Of a stretch of DNA of 12,065 bases, positions 6,588 through 12,065 are shown piece by piece. The notes below the pieces were generated by a model. The model did not search any database and was not told the origin of the DNA. It worked only from the letters and a program-made list of their open reading frames with translations. Each line of letters begins with the position of its first letter. Positions within the stretch are counted from its first letter, which is position 1. The DNA is from an uncultured Campylobacter sp. GTDB taxonomy: Bacteria; Campylobacterota; Campylobacteria; Campylobacterales; Campylobacteraceae. Both the position numbers and the translations under genes were made by a program. Location: assembly GCF_937973075.1 (NCBI RefSeq), contig NZ_CALBWL010000009.1:1-12065 (forward strand), written 5' to 3'.

Positions 6588-7256
6588 ATGAAAGCATTGA
6601 TCACGGGCGCAAGCGGCGGTATCGGCAGCGCGGTTGCGGAGCTTCTGCGACAAAACGGCTATGAAATTTTAACGCTAAGCTCGCGCTTCGAGGATACGGA
6701 CGCGCTAGTGAAGGAGTGCCGCGCACTGACTGCGGCGTGTGAGATTGACGCGCTGATTTTATGCGCGGGTACGACGAAATTTGCGCCGCTTGAGGCGATG
6801 AGCGAGAGTGAAATTTTAAAAATTTTAAACGTAAATCTTGCCGCAAACGTCATCATCACGCGTGCGCTTTTACCGAATTTAAAGCGCAACCGCGCCCATA
6901 TCATCGGCATTAGCTCGATCGAGGCGCTGCGAGCGAGCCGCTTTAGCGCGGTTTATAGCGCGAGCAAGGCGGGGCTGCGGGCGTTTCTGCTCTGTCTTTT
7001 CGAGGAGGCGCGCAAGCAGATCGGAGTAAGCTGCATCAACCCTGACATCACCAAAACGCCGTTTTACGAGGATTTGAGCTTCGAGCCTGCAGATGATGAG
7101 GCGAGCTTCGTGGACGCGGGAGAGATCGCAAATTTTACGCTGCAAATTCTGCGCACGAAGTCCAATGTAAGCGAGTTTACGATCCGTCCGCAAATCGTAA
7201 ATCTGCGGAAAAAATCAAAATTTAATCGCGAAGGAGACGAGCTTGAAAATCGGTAA
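6588..7256 (+). CDS. Short-chain dehydrogenase/reductase (SDR) family protein
   Basis: The 222-residue product is a classical SDR, a Rossmann-fold NAD(P)-dependent oxidoreductase of the cytoplasm. It has the cofactor loop TGASGGIG at 6-13, CAG at 59-61 where many members have NAG, NVN at 81-83 carrying the catalytic Asn, Ser110 in GISS, and YSASK (Tyr123, Lys127). After the active site the usual PG..T element reads NPDITKTPF. Length is slightly short for the family (about 240-250), with a truncated C-terminus. AAAGGAG six bases upstream of the ATG fixes the start. Its last 14 bases overlap the next gene, so it heads a coupled operon. Substrate cannot be inferred; SDRs act on sugars, lipids, steroids and ketones. 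Confidence 0.93.
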   Translation: MKALITGASGGIGSAVAELLRQNGYEILTLSSRFEDTDALVKECRALTAACEIDALILCAGTTKFAPLEAMSESEILKILNVNLAANVIITRALLPNLKRNRAHIIGISSIEALRASRFSAVYSASKAGLRAFLLCLFEEARKQIGVSCINPDITKTPFYEDLSFEPADDEASFVDAGEIANFTLQILRTKSNVSEFTIRPQIVNLRKKSKFNREGDELENR

Positions 7257-7749
7257 AAGTCATGTTTTTGTGCTAGCTGTGGCGCTTATTATTATTTATG
7301 CCGCGTTCGTAAGCGGTAGCGGCGGGTATTGTAGCGCGAGAGAATTTTTTTCAGACAGGCACGACGAAGAGGATGACGCCTGCATCGCTAAGCTGATAAA
7401 GCGCGCAGACGCGGGTAATATATATGCGGCAAATCGGCTAAGATATCCGCACGAGGCGTATATCAAGCGCACATGCAAAAAGGAAGTGGAGAGCTTGGGC
7501 GAGCGCGAAAGATATTATTTTGAGCTCTACATCCAAAATCGCTGCGAAGCTTGGGGCTTTGAAACGCCCAAATCAAAGGGCGGAAAAGCAGGTACGATGA
7601 GCGGCGACGGTAATTTAGCGCGAGGCGATGCAAACGTTACGGACGGCGAGGGAAATTTAACGCGCAAAGGTATGGATACAATCCGCAATGAATCAGGCGC
7701 GATCAAAGGCGATATAAATTCTATGGGAGGGTCAAATGTCGGGCGATAA
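7243..7749 (+). CDS. Four-cysteine single-pass membrane protein, tandem copy 1
   Basis: The 168-residue product begins with a short basic stretch and one hydrophobic segment (about 8-25), so it is probably anchored in the inner membrane with its body outside the cytoplasm. The body has the family core from EEDDACIAKL (42-51) to GERERYYF (86-93), with cysteines at 30, 47, 78 and 101, spaced 17, 31 and 23. The tail is low-complexity and hydrophilic, with two 14-residue repeats starting GNL (bases 7609-7692). Translation starts at a TTG, supported by AAGGAG at 7231-7236, inside the end of the dehydrogenase gene (14-base overlap). Its own end overlaps copy 2 by 14 bases. The core is distantly reminiscent of Sel1-like helical repeats, but I do not recognise the family. 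Two disulfides in the periplasm are an inference. Confidence 0.75.
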   Translation: MKIGKSHVFVLAVALIIIYAAFVSGSGGYCSAREFFSDRHDEEDDACIAKLIKRADAGNIYAANRLRYPHEAYIKRTCKKEVESLGERERYYFELYIQNRCEAWGFETPKSKGGKAGTMSGDGNLARGDANVTDGEGNLTRKGMDTIRNESGAIKGDINSMGGSNVGR

Positions 7750-8275
7750 AGTGAAATTGAAAGCCAGTAAAAGTCAAATTTTTTTGTTAATCGTAGGGGT
7801 TGTTATTCTGTGCGCTCTATATATAAAAATCAGCAGCTCGTGCTGCAATGTGAGAGAGGTATTTTTGGGCTATGGCGAAGAAGACGATGCCTGCATCGCT
7901 AAGTTAGTAAAGCAAGCGGATGCCGGCGATATCCTAGCGGCAAATAGACTAAGGTATCCGCATGAGGCGTATATTAAGCGAGTGTGCGAAAAGGGGGTGA
8001 AAAGCTTAGGCGAGCGTGAGAGATATTATTTCCAAGATTTTCGAGGAGATCGCTGTGAGAATTTTGGCTTTAAAACGCCCAAATCAAAGGGCGGCGAAGC
8101 AAACACGACGAGTAGCGGCGGTAATTTAGCGCAAGACGATACGAACACAACGGACGGCGAGGGAAATTTAACGCGCGCCGAGGCAAACAACGGCGAAGTT
8201 GGCACCGCGAGCAACAAGGCGGACAAGACGAAGCGCGAAGGAAATTTCACGGAAGAGCAAAATGCTGGGCGATAA
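7736..8275 (+). CDS. Four-cysteine single-pass membrane protein, tandem copy 2
   Basis: A 179-residue paralogue of its two neighbours. It opens MSGDKVKLKASKSQ, then a membrane segment at about 14-31, then the shared core (EEDDACIAKLVKQADAG at 48-64 through GERERYYF at 92-99). Cysteines 36/37, 53, 84 and 107 keep the family spacing; an extra cysteine, 26, lies in the membrane segment. The tail carries two 14-residue GNL repeats (8120-8203) and ends NAGR. The start is supported by GGGAGGG at 7725-7731 and overlaps copy 1 by 14 bases, implying coupled translation. The end overlaps the start of a 24-codon ORF by the same 14 bases. Probably an exported or periplasm-facing anchored protein; function unknown. 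Confidence 0.75.
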   Translation: MSGDKVKLKASKSQIFLLIVGVVILCALYIKISSSCCNVREVFLGYGEEDDACIAKLVKQADAGDILAANRLRYPHEAYIKRVCEKGVKSLGERERYYFQDFRGDRCENFGFKTPKSKGGEANTTSSGGNLAQDDTNTTDGEGNLTRAEANNGEVGTASNKADKTKREGNFTEEQNAGR

Positions 8276-8336
8276 GATTAGCTTTGAGGACGATATCGTA
8301 AATTTTATGTCGTTGGTTAAATTTGTGAAAAAATGA
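8262..8336 (+). pseudogene. 24-codon ORF, possible remnant of a gene start
   Basis: The frame starts MLGDKISFEDD inside the end of copy 2, at exactly the position and with nearly the same ribosome binding region (GAGCAAAATGCTGGGCGAT) where the gene at 8866 starts MLGDENLEKFF. After MLGD the two diverge and this frame stops at 8336. The simplest reading is that duplication of the upstream gene carried the start region of its follower with it, leaving a stub. It could instead be a real small protein. Confidence 0.4.
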
Positions 8337-8338
8337 GT

Positions 8339-8344
8339 TAAAAT
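8339..8344 (+). promoter_or_regulatory. Possible -10 box for tandem copy 3
   Basis: TAAAAT lies 19 bases ahead of the ATG at 8364, in the only real gap (88 bases) of the chain, followed by the ribosome binding site AAGGA at 8354-8358. If used, copy 3 and the glycosylase-like gene can be transcribed separately from the dehydrogenase. Confidence 0.3.
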
Positions 8345-8363
8345 TTATTACTCAAGGAAAAAC

Positions 8364-8879
8364 ATGGTAAAAAAGAGATCTTTAAAAGTAAAAGGAAGCA
8401 TATCTATTGCCATAATCCTGCTTTGGATTTATTTTTTGATTACGACGCTGGGCGGTGATAGATACTGTGGCATATGGGATTATATCTCAAATAGTGAAGA
8501 GGATGACGCCTGCATCGCCAAGCTGATAAAGCGAGCGGACGCGGGTAGTGAATTGGCGCTCAATCGGCTTAGATACCCTAGCAAGGCGTATATCAAGCGC
8601 GTATGCGAAAGAGGAGTGGAAAACTTAGGCGAGCGAGAGAGATATTATTTCGAGCGTTTAGGTGTAGATCGTTGCGAAGCTTCAAATTTTAAAGATAACG
8701 AAGCAAACACGACGAGTAGCGGCGGAAATTTAACGCGAGGCGATACGAACGCAACGAGCGACGAGGGAAATTTAACGCGCACCGAGGCAAACAACGGCAA
8801 ATCTGACACTACGAGCAGCAAGGCGAGCTCGATAAAGCGCGAAGAAAATTCTACGGGAGAGCAAAATGCTGGGCGATGA
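8364..8879 (+). CDS. Four-cysteine single-pass membrane protein, tandem copy 3
   Basis: A 171-residue paralogue of the two preceding genes, with a different, lysine-rich start (MVKKRSLKVKGS), a membrane segment at about 11-29 and the same core (EEDDACIAKLIKRADAG at 45-61 through GERERYYF at 89-96). Cysteines 35, 50, 81 and 104 keep the 31 and 23 spacings; the first spacing is 15 instead of 17. The tail has two 14-residue GNLTR repeats (8724-8807) and ends NAGR like copy 2. It starts at an ATG with AAGGA upstream, after a gap rather than an overlap, and its last 14 bases overlap the start of the next gene. The AT-rich 5' end is unlike copies 1 and 2, suggesting that the anchor was replaced. 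Function unknown. Confidence 0.75.
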   Translation: MVKKRSLKVKGSISIAIILLWIYFLITTLGGDRYCGIWDYISNSEEDDACIAKLIKRADAGSELALNRLRYPSKAYIKRVCERGVENLGERERYYFERLGVDRCEASNFKDNEANTTSSGGNLTRGDTNATSDEGNLTRTEANNGKSDTTSSKASSIKREENSTGEQNAGR

Positions 8880-9924
8880 AAATTTAGAAAAATTTTTCTC
8901 AAAAATCGACGCGGCGGAGTTTGGAATTTCGGCAGATACAAAGCTTGCTTCAAAAAATCCCAAGCTTGCAGGAAGCGCGAGAGATGGGAACAAGGACAAG
9001 CCCTTAAAATCACAAGGCGGCGCGGAATTTTGCGGCGTACAAGCATGTTCTAGCGGCGCGCGGCAAGCTGAAATTTTAAAATTTAATGCCGAGCCGCCGT
9101 TTGATGCCGAGCAAGTGCGTCTTGATACGGAGCAAGCACATTTAAAATTTAACGTTCGTCCATCGCAGTCGGAGCCGGGCGTCAGACAAGCGCTTGCGTT
9201 TGATGCCCATCCGTCGCAGGCACAGTTTGACGCCGAGCGAGCGCAGGCAAAGATCGAAAATTTTATGCGCGATCTGCTGCAAAACTATGTGCTTTGCGTA
9301 AGCGGTGCGGAATTCGCCTTCGCGGAGATTGAGGCATATTTCACGGGCGCGGATCGCAACACCTACAAGCGCACGTCGCGGGCGGGCGAGATATTTTTTC
9401 ACAATTTTGGCTTTGACATTTCGTTTCGCAGCGTCCCGCAAAGCGGCGGCGGGATTTTGGTGCGAAGCCTGCGCGTTCTAAGCGGCGCAGAGCTTTTGGC
9501 GGGCGGCTTACCGGGTTTGACGGGCTACTTACCCGGCTCGGCAGGCGGCTTGCACGGCTTGGCGGAGAGCGGCCAGCTCGGTTCCGCCGCCCCGCTCATA
9601 CAAAACGGCGATTTTATCGCGGGTCCGCGCAAATGCATGGGTAAAATTTTAAATCTGCAAACGCAAAATTTAAGCTTTTCTTTAAAGTATGCGCCGAAAA
9701 TAGCGCGTGCAGCGAGCTTTAGCAACCGAATCCGACGGGGCGAGATCGTAAATGAAGCGAATCTGGACGCAAATATGCCAAGCGGTGCAGCGGGTGCGGC
9801 GGGTGCGGCGAAGCTTGCGAATGAGCCGCGCAGGCTTACCAGCGAGGAGTTTGAGGCATATCTGAGCGCGGGCTGCGCTGCGGCGAAAACATATAAAAAA
9901 TCGCTGCAAAGATATGAGAGCTAA
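8866..9924 (+). CDS. Possible alkyladenine DNA glycosylase-like protein with low-complexity expansions
   Basis: A 352-residue protein whose middle resembles the AAG/MPG 3-methyladenine glycosylase fold: FAEIEAYFTGADRN (152-165) for IVETEAYLGPED, FFHNFGFDI (177-185) for the strand ending in YGM, GGGILVRSLRVL (194-205) for the VLLRALEPL strand, and GPRKCMGKILNL (253-264) for SGPSKLCQALAI. Glu156 and Tyr158 match the catalytic Glu and the base-stacking Tyr; the active-site His appears to be Tyr167. If correct, it would remove damaged bases, but this is a reading by eye. Outside the core, residues 21-130 are low-complexity with FDAE/FNAE-like repeats, 206-245 is a Gly/Leu-rich insertion, and 307-315 is a GAA-rich run. 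It starts at an ATG after GGGAGAG, overlapping tandem copy 3 by 14 bases. Confidence 0.6.
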   Translation: MLGDENLEKFFSKIDAAEFGISADTKLASKNPKLAGSARDGNKDKPLKSQGGAEFCGVQACSSGARQAEILKFNAEPPFDAEQVRLDTEQAHLKFNVRPSQSEPGVRQALAFDAHPSQAQFDAERAQAKIENFMRDLLQNYVLCVSGAEFAFAEIEAYFTGADRNTYKRTSRAGEIFFHNFGFDISFRSVPQSGGGILVRSLRVLSGAELLAGGLPGLTGYLPGSAGGLHGLAESGQLGSAAPLIQNGDFIAGPRKCMGKILNLQTQNLSFSLKYAPKIARAASFSNRIRRGEIVNEANLDANMPSGAAGAAGAAKLANEPRRLTSEEFEAYLSAGCAAAKTYKKSLQRYES

Positions 9925-9987
9925 ATTTTGATCAAACGGCGCGCAGCGGGCGAGCGGTAAAATTTAATGAGCTTTAAGCGGCGGCGC

Positions 9988-9995
9988 TATAAAAT
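9988..9995 (+). promoter_or_regulatory. Possible -10 region for the 10025 gene
   Basis: TATAAAAT occurs 29 bases before the ATG in the 100-base gap that follows the glycosylase-like gene, with AAAGG at 10014-10018 as ribosome binding site. It suggests that the RDYDK gene block has its own transcript. Confidence 0.4.
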
Positions 9996-10024
9996 GGCGC
10001 ATCCATCAAATTTAAAGGCGGCAA

Positions 10025-10117
10025 ATGGATCAAAGCAGGCTTGAGGAATTAAAAAGGCTACTACAAAAGCGGCATCAAGAGCCGAAGCGGGGCTCGGAAC
10101 AAAATTCTAACGGTGAA
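10025..10117 (+). repeat. Inverted repeat arm, right (partner 89-181)
   Basis: The first 31 codons match the left-edge gene at 86 of 93 bases. A central run identical in both copies reads AGGCTTGAGGAATTAAAAAG and continues to ACAAAAGCG. Recombination between the arms would invert the intervening 9.8 kb while leaving both genes intact, because the arms are equivalent coding starts. Confidence 0.85.
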
Positions 10118-11086
10118 AATTTTAAAGCCCAAAATTCTGAAATCCAGAATTCCGAAACCTTTAATTTTGAAGTTTCGAATTCTAGAACCTTGAATTTCGA
10201 AGCCTCGAATTTTGAAATCCTGAATTCTGAACCTCCGAATTTCGAATCTCTGAATTCCAAAGCACCGAATTCCGCTACTAACGATTTAAATTTAGAAGCC
10301 AAAGCGGCTCAGTATTCTGCCTTTGAAAACAACGCAGAGCAGCAAAATTTTATCTCGGATGATAGCGGCTCTTTGCAGCAGAATTCCAAAGCCAGGGATT
10401 ACGATAAAGATCCGATAGCAATCAAAAATTATGAAAAATTTTTTGTATATTCGTCTTTAGTCCTATTATTGCCGATCTCTACGCTACATGTATTTTTAAT
10501 TATAGATTTTATAAATCATGATGATATTGACATAGTTCAGTATTTTGCTATTTTATTCATTCTTTTACTATCTACGGTTATAATATCCATATTTACCATA
10601 ATCTGCCCTAGACAAGAGATAAAATTCACAAACAATTATATAGAATTTATTAGCGACGACTTAGTTGAAAAACGCTGCGAAATTGACGAAAACGCTTTAT
10701 CTTTAAATTTCTCTATCGGAATTTTGGCAAGTTCATATGAGATAGGAAAATCTGAAAAGATATTTTTGTACTTTATCGCTATTTTTATATGCGTAACATG
10801 GTGGGATATATTTTTTATAGCGGTATTTTTTACATATTTATTCGGGTTTTTATTAAATTTTATACTTTATCTGTTTATAAATAGGAATTTAAAAGGGTTT
10901 AGGGCTCTGCCGTTTATTAGGATTGCACGCCCCTCATATGGCAGATGGTTTAGGAACAAACCCGTTTATCCAAGATATTATCTCGTTTATCTCTATAATC
11001 AAAAAATTTATGATGAAATTAAAGAATATTTTTTACGAAAAAGCGTAAACATAAATAACGTTAAGAAAGATTATTTGTTTATCTAA
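10025..11086 (+). CDS. RDYDK-family membrane protein with N-terminal minisatellite
   Basis: A 353-residue protein in two unlike parts. Residues 1-123 are soluble: a charged helix-like start (MDQSRLEELKRLLQKRHQEP), eleven pentapeptides N-(F/S)-(E/K)-x-x at 32-86, and an Asn/Gln-rich linker. From RDYDKDPIAIKNYE (124-137) the protein becomes a membrane domain with segments near 138-162, 171-194, 245-262 and 263-286, a strand-rich loop (EIKFTNNYIEFISDD, 198-212) between the second and third, and a charged tail (DEIKEYFLRKSVNINNVKKD, 330-349). The second part is much more AT-rich than the first and is shared with the next gene, which lacks the N-terminal part. The N-terminus is duplicated in inverted orientation at the left edge of the window. 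The ATG follows AAAGG by six bases. No known family recognised; an adhesin, immunity or envelope-stress role would be a guess. Confidence 0.75.
   Translation: MDQSRLEELKRLLQKRHQEPKRGSEQNSNGENFKAQNSEIQNSETFNFEVSNSRTLNFEASNFEILNSEPPNFESLNSKAPNSATNDLNLEAKAAQYSAFENNAEQQNFISDDSGSLQQNSKARDYDKDPIAIKNYEKFFVYSSLVLLLPISTLHVFLIIDFINHDDIDIVQYFAILFILLLSTVIISIFTIICPRQEIKFTNNYIEFISDDLVEKRCEIDENALSLNFSIGILASSYEIGKSEKIFLYFIAIFICVTWWDIFFIAVFFTYLFGFLLNFILYLFINRNLKGFRALPFIRIARPSYGRWFRNKPVYPRYYLVYLYNQKIYDEIKEYFLRKSVNINNVKKDYLFI
10118..10282 (+). repeat. 15-bp in-frame minisatellite, 11 units
   Basis: Eleven consecutive 15-base units, each starting AATT and most following AATTYYGAA plus six variable bases, encode NFKAQ, NSEIQ, NSETF, NFEVS, NSRTL, NFEAS, NFEIL, NSEPP, NFESL, NSKAP, NSATN. 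All units are in frame and free of stops, so gain or loss of units changes protein length without a frameshift. Confidence 0.9.
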
Positions 11087-11088
11087 CT

Positions 11089-11165
11089 AGGAGGATAAAA
11101 TGACGAGGGAAGAGGTCGCGAAGAAAGAGTCAGGCAACGCGTATAAAAGTCTTTTGTCAAATTAA
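11089..11165 (+). CDS. Candidate 21-residue ORF with consensus ribosome binding site
   Basis: AGGAGG (11089-11094), the best Shine-Dalgarno sequence in the window, sits five bases before an ATG at 11100 that opens a 21-residue frame (MTREEVAKKESGNAYKSLLS plus N) ending in TAA at 11163-11165. The product is charged and probably helical. Its codons (GTC, GCG, GGC, ACG) are richer in GC than the AT-rich genes on both sides. It may be a true small protein, or the surviving start of a gene deleted when this block was rearranged. Confidence 0.45.
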
Positions 11166-11209
11166 GCTATTATAAATTTATATCTATTTTTAAAAAGGTG
11201 CTTGAAATA

Positions 11210-11953
11210 ATGGAAAATTATAATAAACAAAAAGGCAGAGATTACGATAAAGAGCCGATAATAGTAAAAAATTATGAGAGGCTGCTAATATCTACAATTA
11301 CATTTCTATACGCGCCTATGATTTTAGGTGGATATATTCTAAGCATATGGGATTTAATTTTTTCAAAACACCATATATCGATGATGGAAATAAGCTCTAG
11401 CGTTATATTTGGAATTTTTATAGCGATAGTATTGAGACTTATTTATAGCTGCTGCGTAAGCAATAATAATCGAAAAATCTACTTTATGAATAATTCTATA
11501 GATTTTTATAATAACGGCGAGCTTGAGAGAAGGACAAATAACCTTCATTTAAATTATGTGATAGGCAGACCATTTTGGGGATATTGCAACGATGATAAGA
11601 TTCGTCGCTTCATTTATAATATTATTATAATTTTTTCTATTGCAGCCCTATCGTTTCTATCATCGCAAATTTTATTATTCTTCATTTTTTCAATACTTTC
11701 TGCAATCTTTTTGAAAATATTTTTTCACTTTTTAATTGTAGGCAATTTTAAGAATTTTTCATTCTTTTCTGCAATTGTAGTAGATTATCCGCATTACGAG
11801 CGAGAGAACACTTATTACTTAAGCTCTATTCTATCGGCAAAAAACTATTTAATTTGCATATATGATGTGGAAAGGCTAAACGAAATAAAAGAATGGTTTT
11901 TGATTAGAAAACATATCGATATTGATAAAATAGAAAAATATTATCTTAGCTAA
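11210..11953 (+). CDS. RDYDK-family membrane protein, short form
   Basis: A 247-residue paralogue of the membrane half of the 10025 gene. It starts ten residues ahead of the shared motif (RDYDKEPIIVKNYE, 10-23) and lacks the minisatellite region. Hydrophobic segments lie near 25-50, 63-82, 133-150 and 153-177. Between the second and third is a strand-rich loop (RKIYFMNNSIDFYNN, 88-102), and the end is a charged tail (NEIKEWFLIRKHIDIDKIEK) matching its neighbour. The ATG at 11210 is preferred: AAGGTG at 11195-11200 serves as its ribosome binding site with a nine-base spacer, whereas the GTG at 11198 lies within that site. Coding sequence is markedly AT-rich. The next family member begins 12 bases after its stop. 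Function unknown. Confidence 0.8.
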   Translation: MENYNKQKGRDYDKEPIIVKNYERLLISTITFLYAPMILGGYILSIWDLIFSKHHISMMEISSSVIFGIFIAIVLRLIYSCCVSNNNRKIYFMNNSIDFYNNGELERRTNNLHLNYVIGRPFWGYCNDDKIRRFIYNIIIIFSIAALSFLSSQILLFFIFSILSAIFLKIFFHFLIVGNFKNFSFFSAIVVDYPHYERENTYYLSSILSAKNYLICIYDVERLNEIKEWFLIRKHIDIDKIEKYYLS

Positions 11954-11964
11954 AGCGGGCGGTT

Positions 11965-12065
11965 ATGGATACAAGGAACAAAGAAGCTAGGGTTAGAGAC
12001 TACGACAAAGATCCGATAATAATAAAAGACTATGCTTTTTACGACTATATGAAATATTCCACGAT
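11965..12065 (+). CDS. RDYDK-family membrane protein, 5' end only (partial)
   Basis: An ATG at 11965 opens MDTRNKEARVRDYDKDPIII, followed by KDYAFYDYMKYST, where the window ends. RDYDKDPIIIKDY is the same motif that leads into the membrane domain of the two preceding genes, so this is a third member on this strand, again without a minisatellite. The 11-base gap to the previous stop makes a shared transcript likely. The ribosome binding site (GCGGGCGG) is weak, consistent with translational coupling. Confidence 0.75.
   Translation, partial: MDTRNKEARVRDYDKDPIIIKDYAFYDYMKYST

Larger units (their letters stand above)
7366..8651 (+). repeat. Three tandem 156-bp homologous core blocks (four-cysteine family)
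   Basis: Blocks 7366-7521, 7877-8032 and 8496-8651 each encode the core from EEDDACIAKL to GERERYYF with no length difference. Copies 1 and 3 are nearly identical over the first 50 bases (GAAGAGGATGACGCCTGCAT and beyond), whereas copy 2 differs at several sites. The membrane anchors and tails between the blocks vary in length and sequence. This is recent tandem gene duplication, with the core conserved or homogenised. Confidence 0.85.
7609..8807 (+). repeat. Paired 42-bp repeats in the tails of the three four-cysteine genes
   Basis: Each gene has two adjacent 42-base units coding 14 residues that begin GNL(T/A): 7609-7650 and 7651-7692, 8120-8161 and 8162-8203, 8724-8765 and 8766-8807. Each unit opens with a word close to GGAAATTTAACGCG. 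Copy number is two in every gene, so the pair predates the gene duplications. Confidence 0.75.

Noticed and set aside
9927..9936. TTTGATCAAA palindrome after the glycosylase-like gene as a terminator or operator
   Set aside because: Ten bases with no loop and no T run; likely chance.
10118..10282. CRISPR-like array
   Set aside because: The units are 15 bases, directly adjacent with no spacers, and lie in frame within a coding sequence.
10118..10282. Classical pentapeptide-repeat beta-helix
   Set aside because: The central position alternates Phe and Ser instead of Leu/Phe and the preceding position is not small, so the stacking pattern is not met.
11198..11209. GTG start for the 247-residue RDYDK protein
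   Set aside because: The GTG lies inside the only plausible ribosome binding site, AAGGTG; the ATG at 11210 is properly spaced.

Overview
The window looks like chromosomal DNA of a higher-GC Campylobacter, for example the oral gracilis/showae/rectus group. This is an inference from the Campylobacter-like UvrA, the TATAAT-type -10 boxes without a clear -35, and the GC-rich coding sequence studded with AAATTT and AAAATTTT words. No rRNA, tRNA, CRISPR array, insertion sequence or transposase was seen.

Left part (1-6217). On the minus strand, uvrA (3049 to 203) is followed 21 bases later by the start of a gene that leaves the window at base 1. Diverging from the uvrA promoter, the plus strand carries a nucleoside phosphorylase/nucleosidase-like gene swollen by low-complexity insertions, a probable 31-residue ORF, and a small multi-pass membrane protein. 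A spore-photoproduct-lyase-like radical SAM gene follows with its own promoter and a hairpin terminator over its stop codon. UvrA, the radical SAM protein and a possible alkyladenine-glycosylase-like protein further right give the area a DNA-repair flavour.

Middle part (6218-9924). A 370-base gene-free stretch holds a perfect AT-rich palindrome and a GC-rich hairpin. It leads into a chain made of a short-chain dehydrogenase, three tandem paralogues of an unrecognised single-pass membrane family with four fixed cysteines, and the glycosylase-like gene. Several junctions in this chain share exactly the same 14-base stop/start overlap, including one where the following gene is missing and only a 24-codon ORF remains.

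Right part (9925-12065). An AT-rich block holds a second unrecognised membrane family, here called RDYDK after its motif. It comprises one 353-residue member with an in-frame 15-bp minisatellite, one 247-residue member and one cut off by the window end. The first 93 coding bases of the 353-residue member are repeated in inverted orientation at the left edge (86 of 93 bases identical), so two inverted arms bracket about 9.8 kb.

The strongest candidates for something undescribed are the two lineage-specific membrane families (four-cysteine and RDYDK), with their tandem amplification, conserved overlaps and minisatellite. Their function cannot be read from the sequence.
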